Source: Colwellia sp. (GTDB taxonomy: Bacteria; Pseudomonadota; Gammaproteobacteria; Enterobacterales; Alteromonadaceae). From it: 47,254 bases of DNA. Each line of letters starts with the position of its first letter. Position 1 is the stretch's first letter. Below the pieces are notes generated by a model that worked only from the letters and a program-made list of their open reading frames with translations, was not told where the DNA came from and ran no database searches. The position numbers were made by a program, and so were the translations under genes. The stretch spans positions 17,367 through 64,620 of the forward strand of contig JAPYOP010000012.1 in assembly GCA_029938115.1 (NCBI GenBank). Direction: 5' to 3'. Shown piece by piece: positions 17,571 to 27,166 of the stretch.

Positions 17571-17600
17571 AAAAAGGCTAATCACATTGATTAGCCTTTC
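17571..17600. terminator. Bidirectional terminator
   Basis: A perfect 12-bp stem (aaaggctaatca 17573-17584 against tgattagccttt 17588-17599) with loop cat lies between the convergent argO and TonB receptor genes. T-rich runs follow on both strands, the stronger (six T) on the minus strand. Confidence 0.9.
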
Positions 17601-17624
17601 AATTTTTATACTTTATATTGAGGT

Positions 17625-19892
17625 TTAAAAGAAATTAGCTTTAAATTCAACACCAAAGAAGCGTGGCTCATTGATATAACCTGTTAAGTTATTAAAATCA
17701 ATTGCACCAGTAAGTTGCTCTTCATCCAGAATATTTCTAGCATAAGCTGCTACCTCATATTCAGCACCGTCAGTAAACCATTCGTAACCAACACGTAAAC
17801 CACCTTCCATTAATGCGTCACCAGTAAATTCTACTGACTCATATAAGAAAAAGCTGACTTCACTACGGTAAGACCAGTCGGTGTATACATATAACTCACC
17901 ATCACCGATCTCTTTTGTCCAACGTGCACTTAAATTACCAATCCACTCTGGAGACTGTGGCAAAGAATTACCATCAATAATTACGCGACCATCCGCATTT
18001 AAAGGATCGGTAATTGTACAGCCCGCACCACAGCCGGCAACAGAAATAGTGTCATCTTGCAGCTCTGTATGGTTGTAACTCAAACTAGCACCAAAGACTA
18101 AATTATCTGTCGCCCAAAACTCTGAATCAAGTTCAAAACCATAACCCACAGATTTATCCGCGTTAAGTAAACTTGCTACATTACCAGTACCACCAACAGC
18201 AGTTAATTGTTGGTCATCAACAACATAATAATATACCGAACCATCAACTCGAACAGTGTTTTCTGCTATTGTAGACTTAAAACCAGTTTCTACTGAAGTA
18301 ACCGTTTCTGAATCGGCGGTAGTATGAGGTGCAGAAAACAGTAAGCTACGACCTTGAATACTTGGCGAACGATAACCTGTTGCTACACGTGCATAAAGAT
18401 TAGTCTCATCAGTCCAACGATAATTAACACTGACATCACCACTAACCTTTGAATCATCAACAGTTGCATTCTCACTAAATCCTGGCGCGCCAAATGGTGA
18501 TTGAACTAAAGTTCCATCCCAAATACGTTCGTCATCTGAATAACGAATACCAGCGGTTAAATTCATTTTTTCGGATAGCTCAACATCTACAGAAGCAAAA
18601 ATAGCCCAAGCGGTAGTTTCCATATTTTGAACTGCAATACCGTTTTGCTCACCGCCACCTAACGTATTAAAACTTAAGTTGTGAATAGTTAAGTCTTCAT
18701 TGAAATAAAAGAAACCCACTTGATAATCAAACTTACCAAGATCATTACTAGCTAATCTCAGCTCTTGAGTAACTTGAGAATGATCGGGCATTGCTGCCCC
18801 CGTTTCCGAAGGAAATGGAATAAAACCTGGACCCATATAGTTAGGTAAAAATGCTGCGCCATAACCACCATCTATATCACCAACGGAGAAAATTTCGGCT
18901 GATTCATAACCGGTTACAGAAGTTAAAGTATGGCTACCAAAATCATATTCTAATTTTAAGCTAGAGCCTTTCATATCAACTGTTTGCTTATTTCGTACCG
19001 CTGCATCTTGATATATAGTTTCACGATCAAAATCATCAACTAGCTCATTAGTACCCGGCTTAATTATATTTGCTCTGAAAAGCCTAGCATCGGCATCTGC
19101 GTCTCTAAAGTGATAGTTGAATAAGGCTGAAAATTCATCACTTGGTTCCCATAAAAGTTGTATTCTACCTGCTGTTTCACCGTAACCACCAAGTTGATCA
19201 TCTTGTTCAAAACCAGGGGCTTTATTATCAATATAATCATCCCTGTCTTGCTTTAAAAGAGAAACTCGAGCAGATAATGTATCCGTTAAACCAGCGCCTA
19301 CAGCCAAACGTAAATCAGTTGAACCGAAACTACCGTATGAAGCTGAAACAACTGCATCAAAGTCCTGTGTTGGTTTTTTTGACTGAACTTTAATAATACC
19401 TGCCGTAGTGTTACGACCAAATAAAGTACCTTGAGGACCACGAAGTACTTCAACACGTTCGATGTCAAACATTGGCATACCTTTAGTTAAGGCATTTTCT
19501 AGAACAACATCATCGTAAATTAGTGATACTGGTTGTGAAGCAAGTAAATCAAAATCTGTATTACCTAGACCACGAATATAAAAGCGTGGGAAGGTACGAC
19601 CAAATGAAGACTCAATCAACAAACTAGGAACTTTGGCAGATAAAGCTCTAACATCCATACCAGATGAACCTAAAACTTCTAATTTTTTAGAGGTTAAAGC
19701 TGAAACAGAAATAGGTACATCTTTAACATTTTCAGTACGTTTTCTTGCTGTTACTTCTATTACTTCTATACCAACAACTTTTTCTTTTACCCCATCTTCA
19801 GCCGCCATTGCGCCGAATGAAACACTACTGATACTTGCAAACAATGAAGCTTGCACACACATTGTTAATGCACTCTTTTTAAACATTTTCAT
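17625..19892 (-). CDS. TonB-dependent receptor in the nucleoside locus
   Basis: An outer-membrane 22-strand barrel transporter of 755 residues. The signal peptide is followed by a TonB-box-like V-I-E-V-T-A-R-K-R. The plug domain (about residues 50-165) contains V-P-I-S-V-S-A-L, F-Y-I-R-G-L-G and E-V-L-R-G-P-Q-G-T-L-F-G-R-N-T-T-A-G, and the last residue is Phe. GGGAGAG precedes the start. It lies 104 bp downstream of deoB on the same strand and inside a full set of nucleoside genes, so nucleosides, oligonucleotides or DNA breakdown products are plausible substrates. That assignment rests on context only; the plug sequence is of the broad marine type. Confidence 0.92.
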   Translation of the reverse strand: MKMFKKSALTMCVQASLFASISSVSFGAMAAEDGVKEKVVGIEVIEVTARKRTENVKDVPISVSALTSKKLEVLGSSGMDVRALSAKVPSLLIESSFGRTFPRFYIRGLGNTDFDLLASQPVSLIYDDVVLENALTKGMPMFDIERVEVLRGPQGTLFGRNTTAGIIKVQSKKPTQDFDAVVSASYGSFGSTDLRLAVGAGLTDTLSARVSLLKQDRDDYIDNKAPGFEQDDQLGGYGETAGRIQLLWEPSDEFSALFNYHFRDADADARLFRANIIKPGTNELVDDFDRETIYQDAAVRNKQTVDMKGSSLKLEYDFGSHTLTSVTGYESAEIFSVGDIDGGYGAAFLPNYMGPGFIPFPSETGAAMPDHSQVTQELRLASNDLGKFDYQVGFFYFNEDLTIHNLSFNTLGGGEQNGIAVQNMETTAWAIFASVDVELSEKMNLTAGIRYSDDERIWDGTLVQSPFGAPGFSENATVDDSKVSGDVSVNYRWTDETNLYARVATGYRSPSIQGRSLLFSAPHTTADSETVTSVETGFKSTIAENTVRVDGSVYYYVVDDQQLTAVGGTGNVASLLNADKSVGYGFELDSEFWATDNLVFGASLSYNHTELQDDTISVAGCGAGCTITDPLNADGRVIIDGNSLPQSPEWIGNLSARWTKEIGDGELYVYTDWSYRSEVSFFLYESVEFTGDALMEGGLRVGYEWFTDGAEYEVAAYARNILDEEQLTGAIDFNNLTGYINEPRFFGVEFKANFF

Positions 19893-19996
19893 CGTTCTCT
19901 CCCAAGGACTGATTATGTTGTTTTAATTATTCATTTTATCTTATATTAATAGAACTAGCATTTATTACACGCTTTTAGCTCTTTTCATTTTAATTA

Positions 19997-21265
19997 TTAT
20001 ACTTTTACATTTAAATCTGACAAAAAGCTTAGTCCATATGACATGCTTTCAACGTCAAAAATCTCTGCTAATGTTTGCCCTAAATCTGCAAAGCTTGTTC
20101 TTTGCCTGAGATCTACAGATTGTACCAGATGATGATAACCTAACAAAGGTACAAATTCACGCGTATGATCATTCCCTGGCCATGTTGGATCACAGCCATG
20201 ATCAGCGGTTAAAAATAAAAAATCACCATCTTGCATCTGTGCATAAATACTTGGAAGTTGCTTATCAAAGCTTTCAAGTGCTTGTGCATAACCAGTTGCA
20301 TCGCGACGATGTCCAAAATCCTGATCAAAATTTACCAAATTGGTAAAGATGAGGCTATTATCTGGCGCAGTTTTAATATGTGCTAGCGTTGCATCAACCA
20401 AGGCATCTATACCCGTTGCTTTGGTTTTTTGGGTAATTCCTTGATGCGCGAAAATATCAGCTATTTTTCCGACGCTGATAACTTGACCGCCATTTTCGGC
20501 AATTTTATCTAAAACGGTTTTAGATGGAGGTAAAACTGAATAATCCCGCCTATTGCCGGTACGTGAAAAGTCACTCGCATCATTACCTATAAAGGGCCTA
20601 GCAATGACACGGCCTATATTTAAGTCACTATCTGAGAGTAACTCACGCACTTGCTCGCAATAGTGGTATAGATTGTCTAAGCCAAAGTGCTCTTCATGGG
20701 CTGCAATTTGAAAAACACTGTCTGCAGAGGTGTAACAAATAGGCAAACCACTGCTAATGTGTTCACTACCTAGGGCGTTAATAATATCTGTTCCCGATGC
20801 GTGACAGTTACCGAGCATGCCACTAAAGCCTGTTTTATTATTTATTTCTAAGATCAAGTTTTCTGAGAAAGAATATTTTTTGTTAGTGAAATAATCCCAA
20901 TCAAAAAGTACTGGTACGCCAGCCATTTCCCAATGACCACTTGGGGTATCTTTACCTGTACTAATTTCATCCATGTAACCAAAAGCACCCTTTTGGGGTT
21001 TGACATAAAAATCGTTAAAATCAACTGCAGCACTCGCTAAATCTTGCTCAAGCGATTGCCAAATATCGTTGCTACTGGCTTGTTTGCTCAATTCATGTAA
21101 GCCTAATGCACCTAAATTAGGCAGTTGAATGACTTTATTTTTTTCTTTAAAATAGTGCTTCGCTATACTTATGAAAGTATTAGCACCAATATCACCAAAT
21201 TTTTCTGCATCATTAGAAAAACCTACACCGAAACTATCAAGCACTAATATTATTGCTCTTGCCAT
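19997..21265 (-). CDS. deoB: Phosphopentomutase
   Basis: It converts (deoxy)ribose-1-phosphate to the 5-phosphate with two Mn ions. Alkaline-phosphatase-type motifs: I-L-V-L-D-S-F-G-V-G (metal Asp), G-K-D-T-P-S-G-H-W-E (the phospho-accepting Thr) and T-A-D-H-G-C-D-P-T with D-H-T-R-E near the C-terminus. The length of 422 is normal. It is divergent from udk across a 170-bp region that holds a palindrome, and lies upstream of the TonB receptor. It links DeoD to DeoC. Confidence 0.95.
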   Translation of the reverse strand: MARAIILVLDSFGVGFSNDAEKFGDIGANTFISIAKHYFKEKNKVIQLPNLGALGLHELSKQASSNDIWQSLEQDLASAAVDFNDFYVKPQKGAFGYMDEISTGKDTPSGHWEMAGVPVLFDWDYFTNKKYSFSENLILEINNKTGFSGMLGNCHASGTDIINALGSEHISSGLPICYTSADSVFQIAAHEEHFGLDNLYHYCEQVRELLSDSDLNIGRVIARPFIGNDASDFSRTGNRRDYSVLPPSKTVLDKIAENGGQVISVGKIADIFAHQGITQKTKATGIDALVDATLAHIKTAPDNSLIFTNLVNFDQDFGHRRDATGYAQALESFDKQLPSIYAQMQDGDFLFLTADHGCDPTWPGNDHTREFVPLLGYHHLVQSVDLRQRTSFADLGQTLAEIFDVESMSYGLSFLSDLNVKV

Positions 21266-21374
21266 TGAAATAAGACCTTAAATAGAAAATAAACATGACC
21301 AACTAGTCAACTTGTGCTAATTTAATGCTTTTATAATGATAAGCCAAGTTATATTTAGGCTTACTTAATCTTGG

Positions 21375-21390
21375 TTTAGTATAGACTAAA
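21375..21390. promoter_or_regulatory. Palindromic candidate operator between deoB and udk
   Basis: tttagt, spacer atag, actaaa is a perfect 6-4-6 inverted repeat in the 170-bp divergent deoB-udk region, 45 bp before the udk ATG. Its placement suits a repressor of nucleoside genes such as a DeoR, CytR or NupR-type protein. No matching site was found by eye before the other genes of the locus, and no regulator gene is in the window. Confidence 0.4.
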
Positions 21391-21435
21391 TCAAATAACT
21401 CATGACCATAACCCGACTTTTCTACGGATAAATCA

Positions 21436-22074
21436 ATGACACAAGCAAGTAAAACGACTGTAATCGCAATTGCAGGCGCTTCAGCATCAGGAAAGTCACT
21501 TTTCGCTGAAACTATTTACCAAGAGTTACTACCGGAACTTGGGCCTAACGGTATATCGATTATTAAAGAAGATTCTTATTATCGTGATCAATCTGATTTA
21601 AGTATGGATGAACGAGTTAAGACAAACTATGATCACCCAAAAGCTTTTGAACATGAGTTGTTGAGCACTCAAATAACTAAATTAATTGCTCAGCAAGATA
21701 TCGAATGTCCTGTTTATTGCTATAAAACCCACACTCGTACAAAAGAAACAATTTTAGTTAAACCGACAAAAATAATTCTTGTGGAAGGAATTTTACTGTT
21801 ATCTAACCCCCAACTTCGTAATTGCTTTGATATAAAAGTTTACATGGACACACCGCTCGATATTTGTTTAATTAGACGTATAGAGCGAGATACACAAGAA
21901 CGTGAACGCAGTTTGGAATCTATCACTAATCAATACCTAACCACAGTTAGACCTATGTATTATCAATTTATCGAGCCTTCGAAAGCATGGGCTGATATTG
22001 TTATTACTCGTGGTGGAAAAAACCGCATGGCAATAGAAGTATTAAAAGCTAAAATAAGGCAATTATCAAAATAG
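21436..22074 (+). CDS. udk: Uridine/cytidine kinase
   Basis: It phosphorylates uridine and cytidine for salvage. The P-loop is G-A-S-A-S-G-K-S (residues 14-21), followed by K-E-D-S-Y-Y-R-D, N-Y-D-H-P-K-A-F, Y-C-Y-K-T-H-T-R-T and V-E-G-I-L-L-L, and a lid segment R-R-I-E-R-D-T-Q-E-R. The length of 212 matches the bacterial family. First gene of the plus-strand series; nupC follows after 57 bp. Confidence 0.95.
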   Translation: MTQASKTTVIAIAGASASGKSLFAETIYQELLPELGPNGISIIKEDSYYRDQSDLSMDERVKTNYDHPKAFEHELLSTQITKLIAQQDIECPVYCYKTHTRTKETILVKPTKIILVEGILLLSNPQLRNCFDIKVYMDTPLDICLIRRIERDTQERERSLESITNQYLTTVRPMYYQFIEPSKAWADIVITRGGKNRMAIEVLKAKIRQLSK

Positions 22075-22131
22075 TAATCCACCTATTTCAAACAATGACA
22101 AAACAAAAACAATAAATCACATGAGGTTACA

Positions 22132-23376
22132 ATGGATCTAACAGCATTCCGCGGCTTATTCGGTGTTATCGCTCTACTCGCCATCGCAATATTTCTTTCT
22201 AAAAACCGTAAGGCTATCAACCTTCGTACTGTCGGATGGGCATTTGCACTTCAAATTGGCTTAGGTGCCTTTGTACTTTATATTCCTTTTGGAAAAGACA
22301 CTTTAGCGTCTATATCTGGTGGCGTTCAACAAGTCATTGATAGTGCTAATGTCGGGATTGCTTTTTTATTTGGTGGACTAGGCACTGATGCAATGCATTC
22401 AAATGGCGTTGGTTTCGTTTTTGCTATTAGAGTTCTTCCCGTAATAATATTTTTCTCATCACTAATCGCTGTTTTATATTATCTAGGCATTATGCAATGG
22501 GTGGTTAAAATAATTGGTGGTGGATTACAAAAATTGCTTCAAACCAGTAAACCCGAATCATTATCAGCAACAGCCAATATTTTTGTTGGTCAAACGGAAG
22601 CACCGTTAGTGATACGTCCGTATATTGCTAATATGACTAAATCTGAGCTGTTTGCCATTATGGTAGGTGGCTTAGCTTCAGTCGCAGGTTCTATTTTAGC
22701 GGGATACGCAGGTTTAGGAATTGATCTTAAATATTTAATCGCTGCTTCTTTTATGGCAGCACCTGGTGGCTTATTGATGGCTAAAATCATTATGCCAGAA
22801 ACTGAACACGATAAAATTGCACAAGAAGATTTGGTTACTGAAGATAGTGGTGAAAAACCTATAAACGTAATAGATGCAGCTGCATCAGGTGCGGCATCTG
22901 GTTTAAAACTAGCTGTTAATGTTGGCGCAATGTTATTAGCTTTTATCGCACTCATTGCTTTATTAAATACATTAGTGGGCGGCACTGCGAGTTTATTCGG
23001 TTTTGAAAACATCACTATTGAATGGTTATTGGGGTACATATTTGCGCCTATTGCTTATGTTATTGGAGTTCCTAGTTCAGAAATGTTGCAAGCAGGTAGC
23101 TTTATAGGGCAAAAAATAGTCGTGAACGAATTTTTCGCCTATGTTAATTTTGTAGAAATAAAAGACAGCTTAAGTGCGCCTACACAGGCAATTGTTACTT
23201 TTGCACTTTGTGGATTTGCTAATTTATCTTCAATTGCTATTTTACTTGGTGGTATTGGTTCAATGGCGCCAAGTAGACGACACGACATAGCAAAACTAGG
23301 TATGAAAGCAATGCTTGCAGCAACACTCGCTAACTTAATGAGTGCGGCAATTGCTGGCGTGTTTTTATCTCTTTAA
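22132..23376 (+). CDS. nupC: Concentrative nucleoside transporter NupC
   Basis: An inner-membrane cation-coupled nucleoside symporter of the CNT family with about eight or more membrane segments. Signature blocks: [12 protein letters not shown] (substrate site), [12 protein letters not shown] and [12 protein letters not shown] with N-E-F-F-A-Y. The length of 414 is close to E. coli NupC. A GAGGT site precedes the ATG. With the TonB receptor it could complete uptake across both membranes. Confidence 0.95.
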   Translation: MDLTAFRGLFGVIALLAIAIFLSKNRKAINLRTVGWAFALQIGLGAFVLYIPFGKDTLASISGGVQQVIDSANVGIAFLFGGLGTDAMHSNGVGFVFAIRVLPVIIFFSSLIAVLYYLGIMQWVVKIIGGGLQKLLQTSKPESLSATANIFVGQTEAPLVIRPYIANMTKSELFAIMVGGLASVAGSILAGYAGLGIDLKYLIAASFMAAPGGLLMAKIIMPETEHDKIAQEDLVTEDSGEKPINVIDAAASGAASGLKLAVNVGAMLLAFIALIALLNTLVGGTASLFGFENITIEWLLGYIFAPIAYVIGVPSSEMLQAGSFIGQKIVVNEFFAYVNFVEIKDSLSAPTQAIVTFALCGFANLSSIAILLGGIGSMAPSRRHDIAKLGMKAMLAATLANLMSAAIAGVFLSL

Positions 23377-23489
23377 GACTTAACTAACATTAAATATTTC
23401 ATGACGCACTGTTCCCTACTTCAAGATGCTTTAGGAGAATAAAATTGGTTTTTTATATGTAAATAGAAAATAAATTATATAAAAATTAT

Positions 23490-23585
23490 AGAGGCTATGA
23501 GCATTACTCTGTTCAAAATAGTGAGCTGCCTCTCCATTTCCTACTTTGATTACTTTGTATTAATCGTAAGTTTGAAAGTAGAAAT
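23490..23585 (+). promoter_or_regulatory. Structured leader before deoC
   Basis: Two stem-loops can be drawn in the 253-bp nupC-deoC space. The first is agaggc (23490-23495) with gcctct (23528-23533). The second is atttc-c-tacttt (23536-23547) with gaaagtagaaat (23574-23585), one bulge, followed by atttttg. The second could be the nupC terminator or an attenuator for deoC, whose ATG is 45 bp further on. Confidence 0.45.
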
Positions 23586-23629
23586 ATTTTTGATAACTTT
23601 TTATCTAAACAAATAAAATTAGGTGCTAT

Positions 23630-24628
23630 ATGTCAACTAATGAAAACACAACCAACAAAACGGCCCAAACAAGTGGTCATGAATTACGAAACCCAGGTAT
23701 ACCATTTGATCTAGGTTTTATAAATTCTATAAACATTAATCGAAGTGCCGTAGAGCGTAGAGCTGCAACAATTGCTACAAGAAGAACGGTTAAAAAGCAG
23801 CACCAAGCTGCATGGTTATTAAAAGCAATTACATTCATCGATTTAACTACTTTAGCTGGTGATGATACCCCCGGAAAAGTTAAACGTTTATGTCAAAAAG
23901 CAAAACAACCAGTTAGCAAAGAATTGCTTGAAGCATTAGATGTAACAGATCTTAACATCACCACAGGTGCTGTTTGTGTTTACCACAATATGATCAATAC
24001 CGCCGTTACCGCGTTAGCAGGAACAAATATTCCTGTTGCTGCCGTATCAACTGGATTTCCTGCAGGTCAATCCCCTTTACCTATCAAATTAAGTGAAATT
24101 ACCGCATCGGTAAATGAAGGTGCAAAAGAGATAGATATTGTTATTAGTCGTGAAAAAATATTTACCGGCGATTGGCAAGGTATTTATGATGAAGTTAAAG
24201 CTTTTCGTACTGCCTGTGGTAATGCCCATATTAAAACGATTCTAGCAACTGGCGAGCTAGCAACATTTACTAACGTTGCTAAAGCAAGTTGGGTTTGCAT
24301 GATGGCAGGTGCTGACTTTATAAAAACAAGTACAGGTAAAGAGCCGGTGAATGCCACCCTACCCGTTAGTTTGGTTATGGTTAGAGCTATTCGTGAGTAT
24401 TACCAACTGACAGGAATTAAGATAGGTTATAAGCCTGCTGGAGGCATTCAAAAGGCTAAGCAAGCAATTGAGTTTATGATTTTAATGAAAGAAGAATTAG
24501 GGAATGAGTGGTTAGAGCCTCATTTATTTAGATTTGGTGCAAGTAGTTTACTTGGCGATATAGAACGCCAGTTAGAACACCATGTTACTGGCTGTTATTC
24601 AGCAAGTCACAGACATGCAATCAGTTAA
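23630..24628 (+). CDS. deoC: Deoxyribose-phosphate aldolase, animal-type subgroup
   Basis: It cleaves 2-deoxyribose-5-phosphate to glyceraldehyde-3-phosphate and acetaldehyde. The Schiff-base Lys is K232 in F-I-K-T-S-T-G-K, the second Lys is K268 in G-Y-K-P-A-G-G-I, and the proton-relay Asp is D169 in E-I-D-I-V-I-S. At 332 residues it is about 70 longer than E. coli DeoC. The N-terminal region R-R-T-V-K-K then Q-A-A-W-L-L-K-A and F-I-D-L-T-T-L-A-G-D-D-T closely resembles human DERA as I remember it, as does the C-terminus D-I-E-R-Q-L-E-H-H-V-T-G. It lies 55 bp before the ALDH gene that probably handles its acetaldehyde. Confidence 0.95.
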   Translation: MSTNENTTNKTAQTSGHELRNPGIPFDLGFINSININRSAVERRAATIATRRTVKKQHQAAWLLKAITFIDLTTLAGDDTPGKVKRLCQKAKQPVSKELLEALDVTDLNITTGAVCVYHNMINTAVTALAGTNIPVAAVSTGFPAGQSPLPIKLSEITASVNEGAKEIDIVISREKIFTGDWQGIYDEVKAFRTACGNAHIKTILATGELATFTNVAKASWVCMMAGADFIKTSTGKEPVNATLPVSLVMVRAIREYYQLTGIKIGYKPAGGIQKAKQAIEFMILMKEELGNEWLEPHLFRFGASSLLGDIERQLEHHVTGCYSASHRHAIS

Positions 24629-24683
24629 TCACCCTATTTTATAATTAATCATGCTCAATTAGAGAGCATAAAGAGAACTCATT

Positions 24684-27068
24684 ATGTCAATCAAAGAGAT
24701 ATTTACTACTATGGAATACGGTACCGCATCAGAAAACAGTGACGTAGCACAGCAGTGGTTAGCAAACTTAGACAATACCTTTAATCATTATGTCAATGGT
24801 AAATGGCAAAAACCTGCATCTAAGAAATACTTCGATTCAAACAATCCAGCTAATAATGTACACATTGCCAATGTCGCTGATGGAAGTACTGAAGATGTTG
24901 AACAAGCAGTAATTGCCGCAAGAAAAGCTCAAAAAGAATGGTTCAACATTGGCGGACACGCAAGAGCAAAATTTTTATATGCTATTGCGAGGCAAATTCA
25001 AAAGCATAGTCGCTTATTTGCGGTCTTAGAAACGCTAGATAATGGCAAACCTATACGTGAATCAAGGGATATAGATATTCCCTTGGTTGCCCGTCACTTT
25101 TATCATCATGCCGGCTGGGCGCAAATCATGTCTACTGAATTTAAAGACTTTGAGCCCTTAGGTGTTGTCGGACAAATTATCCCATGGAACTTCCCACTTT
25201 TAATGCTTGCATGGAAAGTCGCACCTGCTTTAGCCATGGGAAATACAGTGGTATTAAAACCGGCAGAATTCACCTCGGCAACAGCAGTATTATTTGCACA
25301 AGTATGTGATGAAATAGGACTGCCTAAAGGCGTTTTTAATTTAATTTTAGGCGATGGTAAAGCAGGACAAGCCATTGTTGAACATGACGACATTGATAAA
25401 ATTGCATTTACTGGCTCTACTCAGGTAGGCCGCATGATCCGTAAAGCAACAGCAGGAACAGGAAAAAAACTTTCGTTAGAACTCGGTGGTAAATCTGCCT
25501 TTATCGTTTTTGAAGATGCCGACTTAGATAGTGTTGTTGAAGGTATTGTTGACGCTATTTGGTTTAATCAAGGTCAAGTATGTTGTGCTGGTTCACGTTT
25601 ATTAATGCAAGAATCTATCGCTGATAAATTAACAGATAAGCTTGTGACACGCATGAAGAAGTTAGTCGTTGGTGATTCTTTATCAAAGAATATCGATGTT
25701 GGCGCCATTATAGATGCGAGTCAGTTAGCAAAAATTAAAGAGATGGTTGCCTTAGGCGTATCTGAAGGTGCAACAGTACATCAAGCAAGCTGTATTGACT
25801 ATAAAGACGGTTGTTTTTACCCTCCTACCCTTTTAACTGATGTTGAACCTGCATCAACTATTGCGCAACAAGAAATTTTCGGGCCTGTTTTAGCCGCAAT
25901 GACATTTAGATCTCCTGCGGAAGCGGTACAAATAGCGAATAACAGTCGCTATGGCTTAGCCGCTAGTGTGTGGTCTGAGAACATCAATGTCGCCTTAGAT
26001 GTTGCCCCAAAAATAAAGGCCGGTGTGGTTTGGATAAACTGTACCAACATTTTTGATGCTAGCGCTGGTTTTGGTGGCTATCGTGAATCAGGCTTTGGTC
26101 GTGAAGGTGGTAAAGAAGGACTTTATGAATATATTCAAGAATCATGGTTAACTAAACTATCAACAAATAGCTCGAAATCCAAAGAAAATAAAAAAACTAC
26201 TAAAAAGGCTAGTACGCCTTTAAGTATTGATCAAACAGCTAAATTGTTTATTGGTGGTAAGCAAGTTCGTCCAGACAGTGGTTACAGCTTACCTGTATAT
26301 GATGCTTCAGGCACTCATATCGCTGAGATCCCCGAAGGAAGCAGAAAAGATATACGTAATGCTGTAGAAGCTGCAAATAAGGCCGCTACGTGGTCTGGAG
26401 CAACGTCTCATAATAGAGCTCAAGTTTTGTACTTTATTGCAGAAAATTTACAGACAAGAGCGACAGAATTCGCCCAACGAATTTGCCAATTAACCGGTAA
26501 GCCCGTCAAAGACGCAGAAAGTGAAGTTGATTTAGCTATTAACCGAATTTTTTCAGCTGCAGCTTGGGCTGACAAATACGAGGGACAAATACATATCCCA
26601 CCACATCGTATTGTTACCTTAGCAATGAAAGAGTCCGTTGGTAATATTGCGATTGTTGCGCCTGAAGAAGGTGGCTTTTTAGGACTGATATCAACGATTA
26701 TGCCTGCAATAGCGATGGGTAACAGAGTTATTGTTGTACCATCAAGAGAAACTGCTTTATTGGCGACTGACTTTTATCAAATACTCAATACATCTGATGT
26801 GCCTGCTGGTGTTATCAATATCATTACAGGCGACAGAGAAGCATTAACGGATACTTTAGCAAAACATTACGACATAGATGGTTTTTGGTATTGGGGAACA
26901 GCAGAAGGCAGTAAGTTAGTTGAATTAGAATCTGCTGCAACCATGAAACGAACTTGGGTTAATCATGGTAAGTTGTATGACTGGACATCTGACGAACAAA
27001 TGAACAGTGAAATATTTTTACGACATTCAGTAGAGATAAAAAATGTTTGGGTACCTTATGGTGCATAA
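24684..27068 (+). CDS. ALDH16-type double-domain aldehyde dehydrogenase
   Basis: Two aldehyde dehydrogenase modules lie in one 794-residue chain. Module 1 (about 30-490) is complete: Q-I-I-P-W-N-F-P-L-L, F-T-G-S-T-Q-V-G, Glu266 in L-E-L-G-G-K and Cys300 in N-Q-G-Q-V-C-C-A-G-S-R. A Lys/Ser/Thr-rich linker (about 490-512) leads to module 2 (about 515-790), which is short and has no G-Q-x-C nucleophile, no E-L-G-G-K, and a divergent end G-F-W-Y-W-G-T-A-E-G-S. This layout is that of ALDH16, known from animals and some bacteria, where the second module is a pseudo-domain for dimer architecture. Sitting directly after deoC, it likely oxidises acetaldehyde to acetate with NAD(P). Confidence 0.9.
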   Translation: MSIKEIFTTMEYGTASENSDVAQQWLANLDNTFNHYVNGKWQKPASKKYFDSNNPANNVHIANVADGSTEDVEQAVIAARKAQKEWFNIGGHARAKFLYAIARQIQKHSRLFAVLETLDNGKPIRESRDIDIPLVARHFYHHAGWAQIMSTEFKDFEPLGVVGQIIPWNFPLLMLAWKVAPALAMGNTVVLKPAEFTSATAVLFAQVCDEIGLPKGVFNLILGDGKAGQAIVEHDDIDKIAFTGSTQVGRMIRKATAGTGKKLSLELGGKSAFIVFEDADLDSVVEGIVDAIWFNQGQVCCAGSRLLMQESIADKLTDKLVTRMKKLVVGDSLSKNIDVGAIIDASQLAKIKEMVALGVSEGATVHQASCIDYKDGCFYPPTLLTDVEPASTIAQQEIFGPVLAAMTFRSPAEAVQIANNSRYGLAASVWSENINVALDVAPKIKAGVVWINCTNIFDASAGFGGYRESGFGREGGKEGLYEYIQESWLTKLSTNSSKSKENKKTTKKASTPLSIDQTAKLFIGGKQVRPDSGYSLPVYDASGTHIAEIPEGSRKDIRNAVEAANKAATWSGATSHNRAQVLYFIAENLQTRATEFAQRICQLTGKPVKDAESEVDLAINRIFSAAAWADKYEGQIHIPPHRIVTLAMKESVGNIAIVAPEEGGFLGLISTIMPAIAMGNRVIVVPSRETALLATDFYQILNTSDVPAGVINIITGDREALTDTLAKHYDIDGFWYWGTAEGSKLVELESAATMKRTWVNHGKLYDWTSDEQMNSEIFLRHSVEIKNVWVPYGA

Positions 27069-27113
27069 ATAGTAGAATCTAAATAATTTTAAAATCAATA
27101 ACTTTAAAAAAGC

Positions 27114-27147
27114 AACTCATCACAAATGATTTTGTGGTGAGTTTATT
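27114..27147 (+). terminator. Terminator-like hairpin after the ALDH gene
   Basis: actcatcacaaa (27115-27126) pairs with tttgtggtgagt (27131-27142), with one T-G wobble, loop tgat. The following ttattata is only moderately T-rich, so part of the transcription may continue into tdk, whose ATG is 24 bp downstream. Confidence 0.65.
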
Positions 27148-27166
27148 ATATAAATAAGAAGCATTT

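Noticed and set aside
17625-19892. TonB receptor as a siderophore receptor
   Set aside because: No iron-related gene adjoins it; the nucleoside context is the stronger guide, although unproven.
22590-23039. 149-codon minus-strand frame inside nupC
   Set aside because: It is antisense to conserved transporter motifs and has low-complexity composition.
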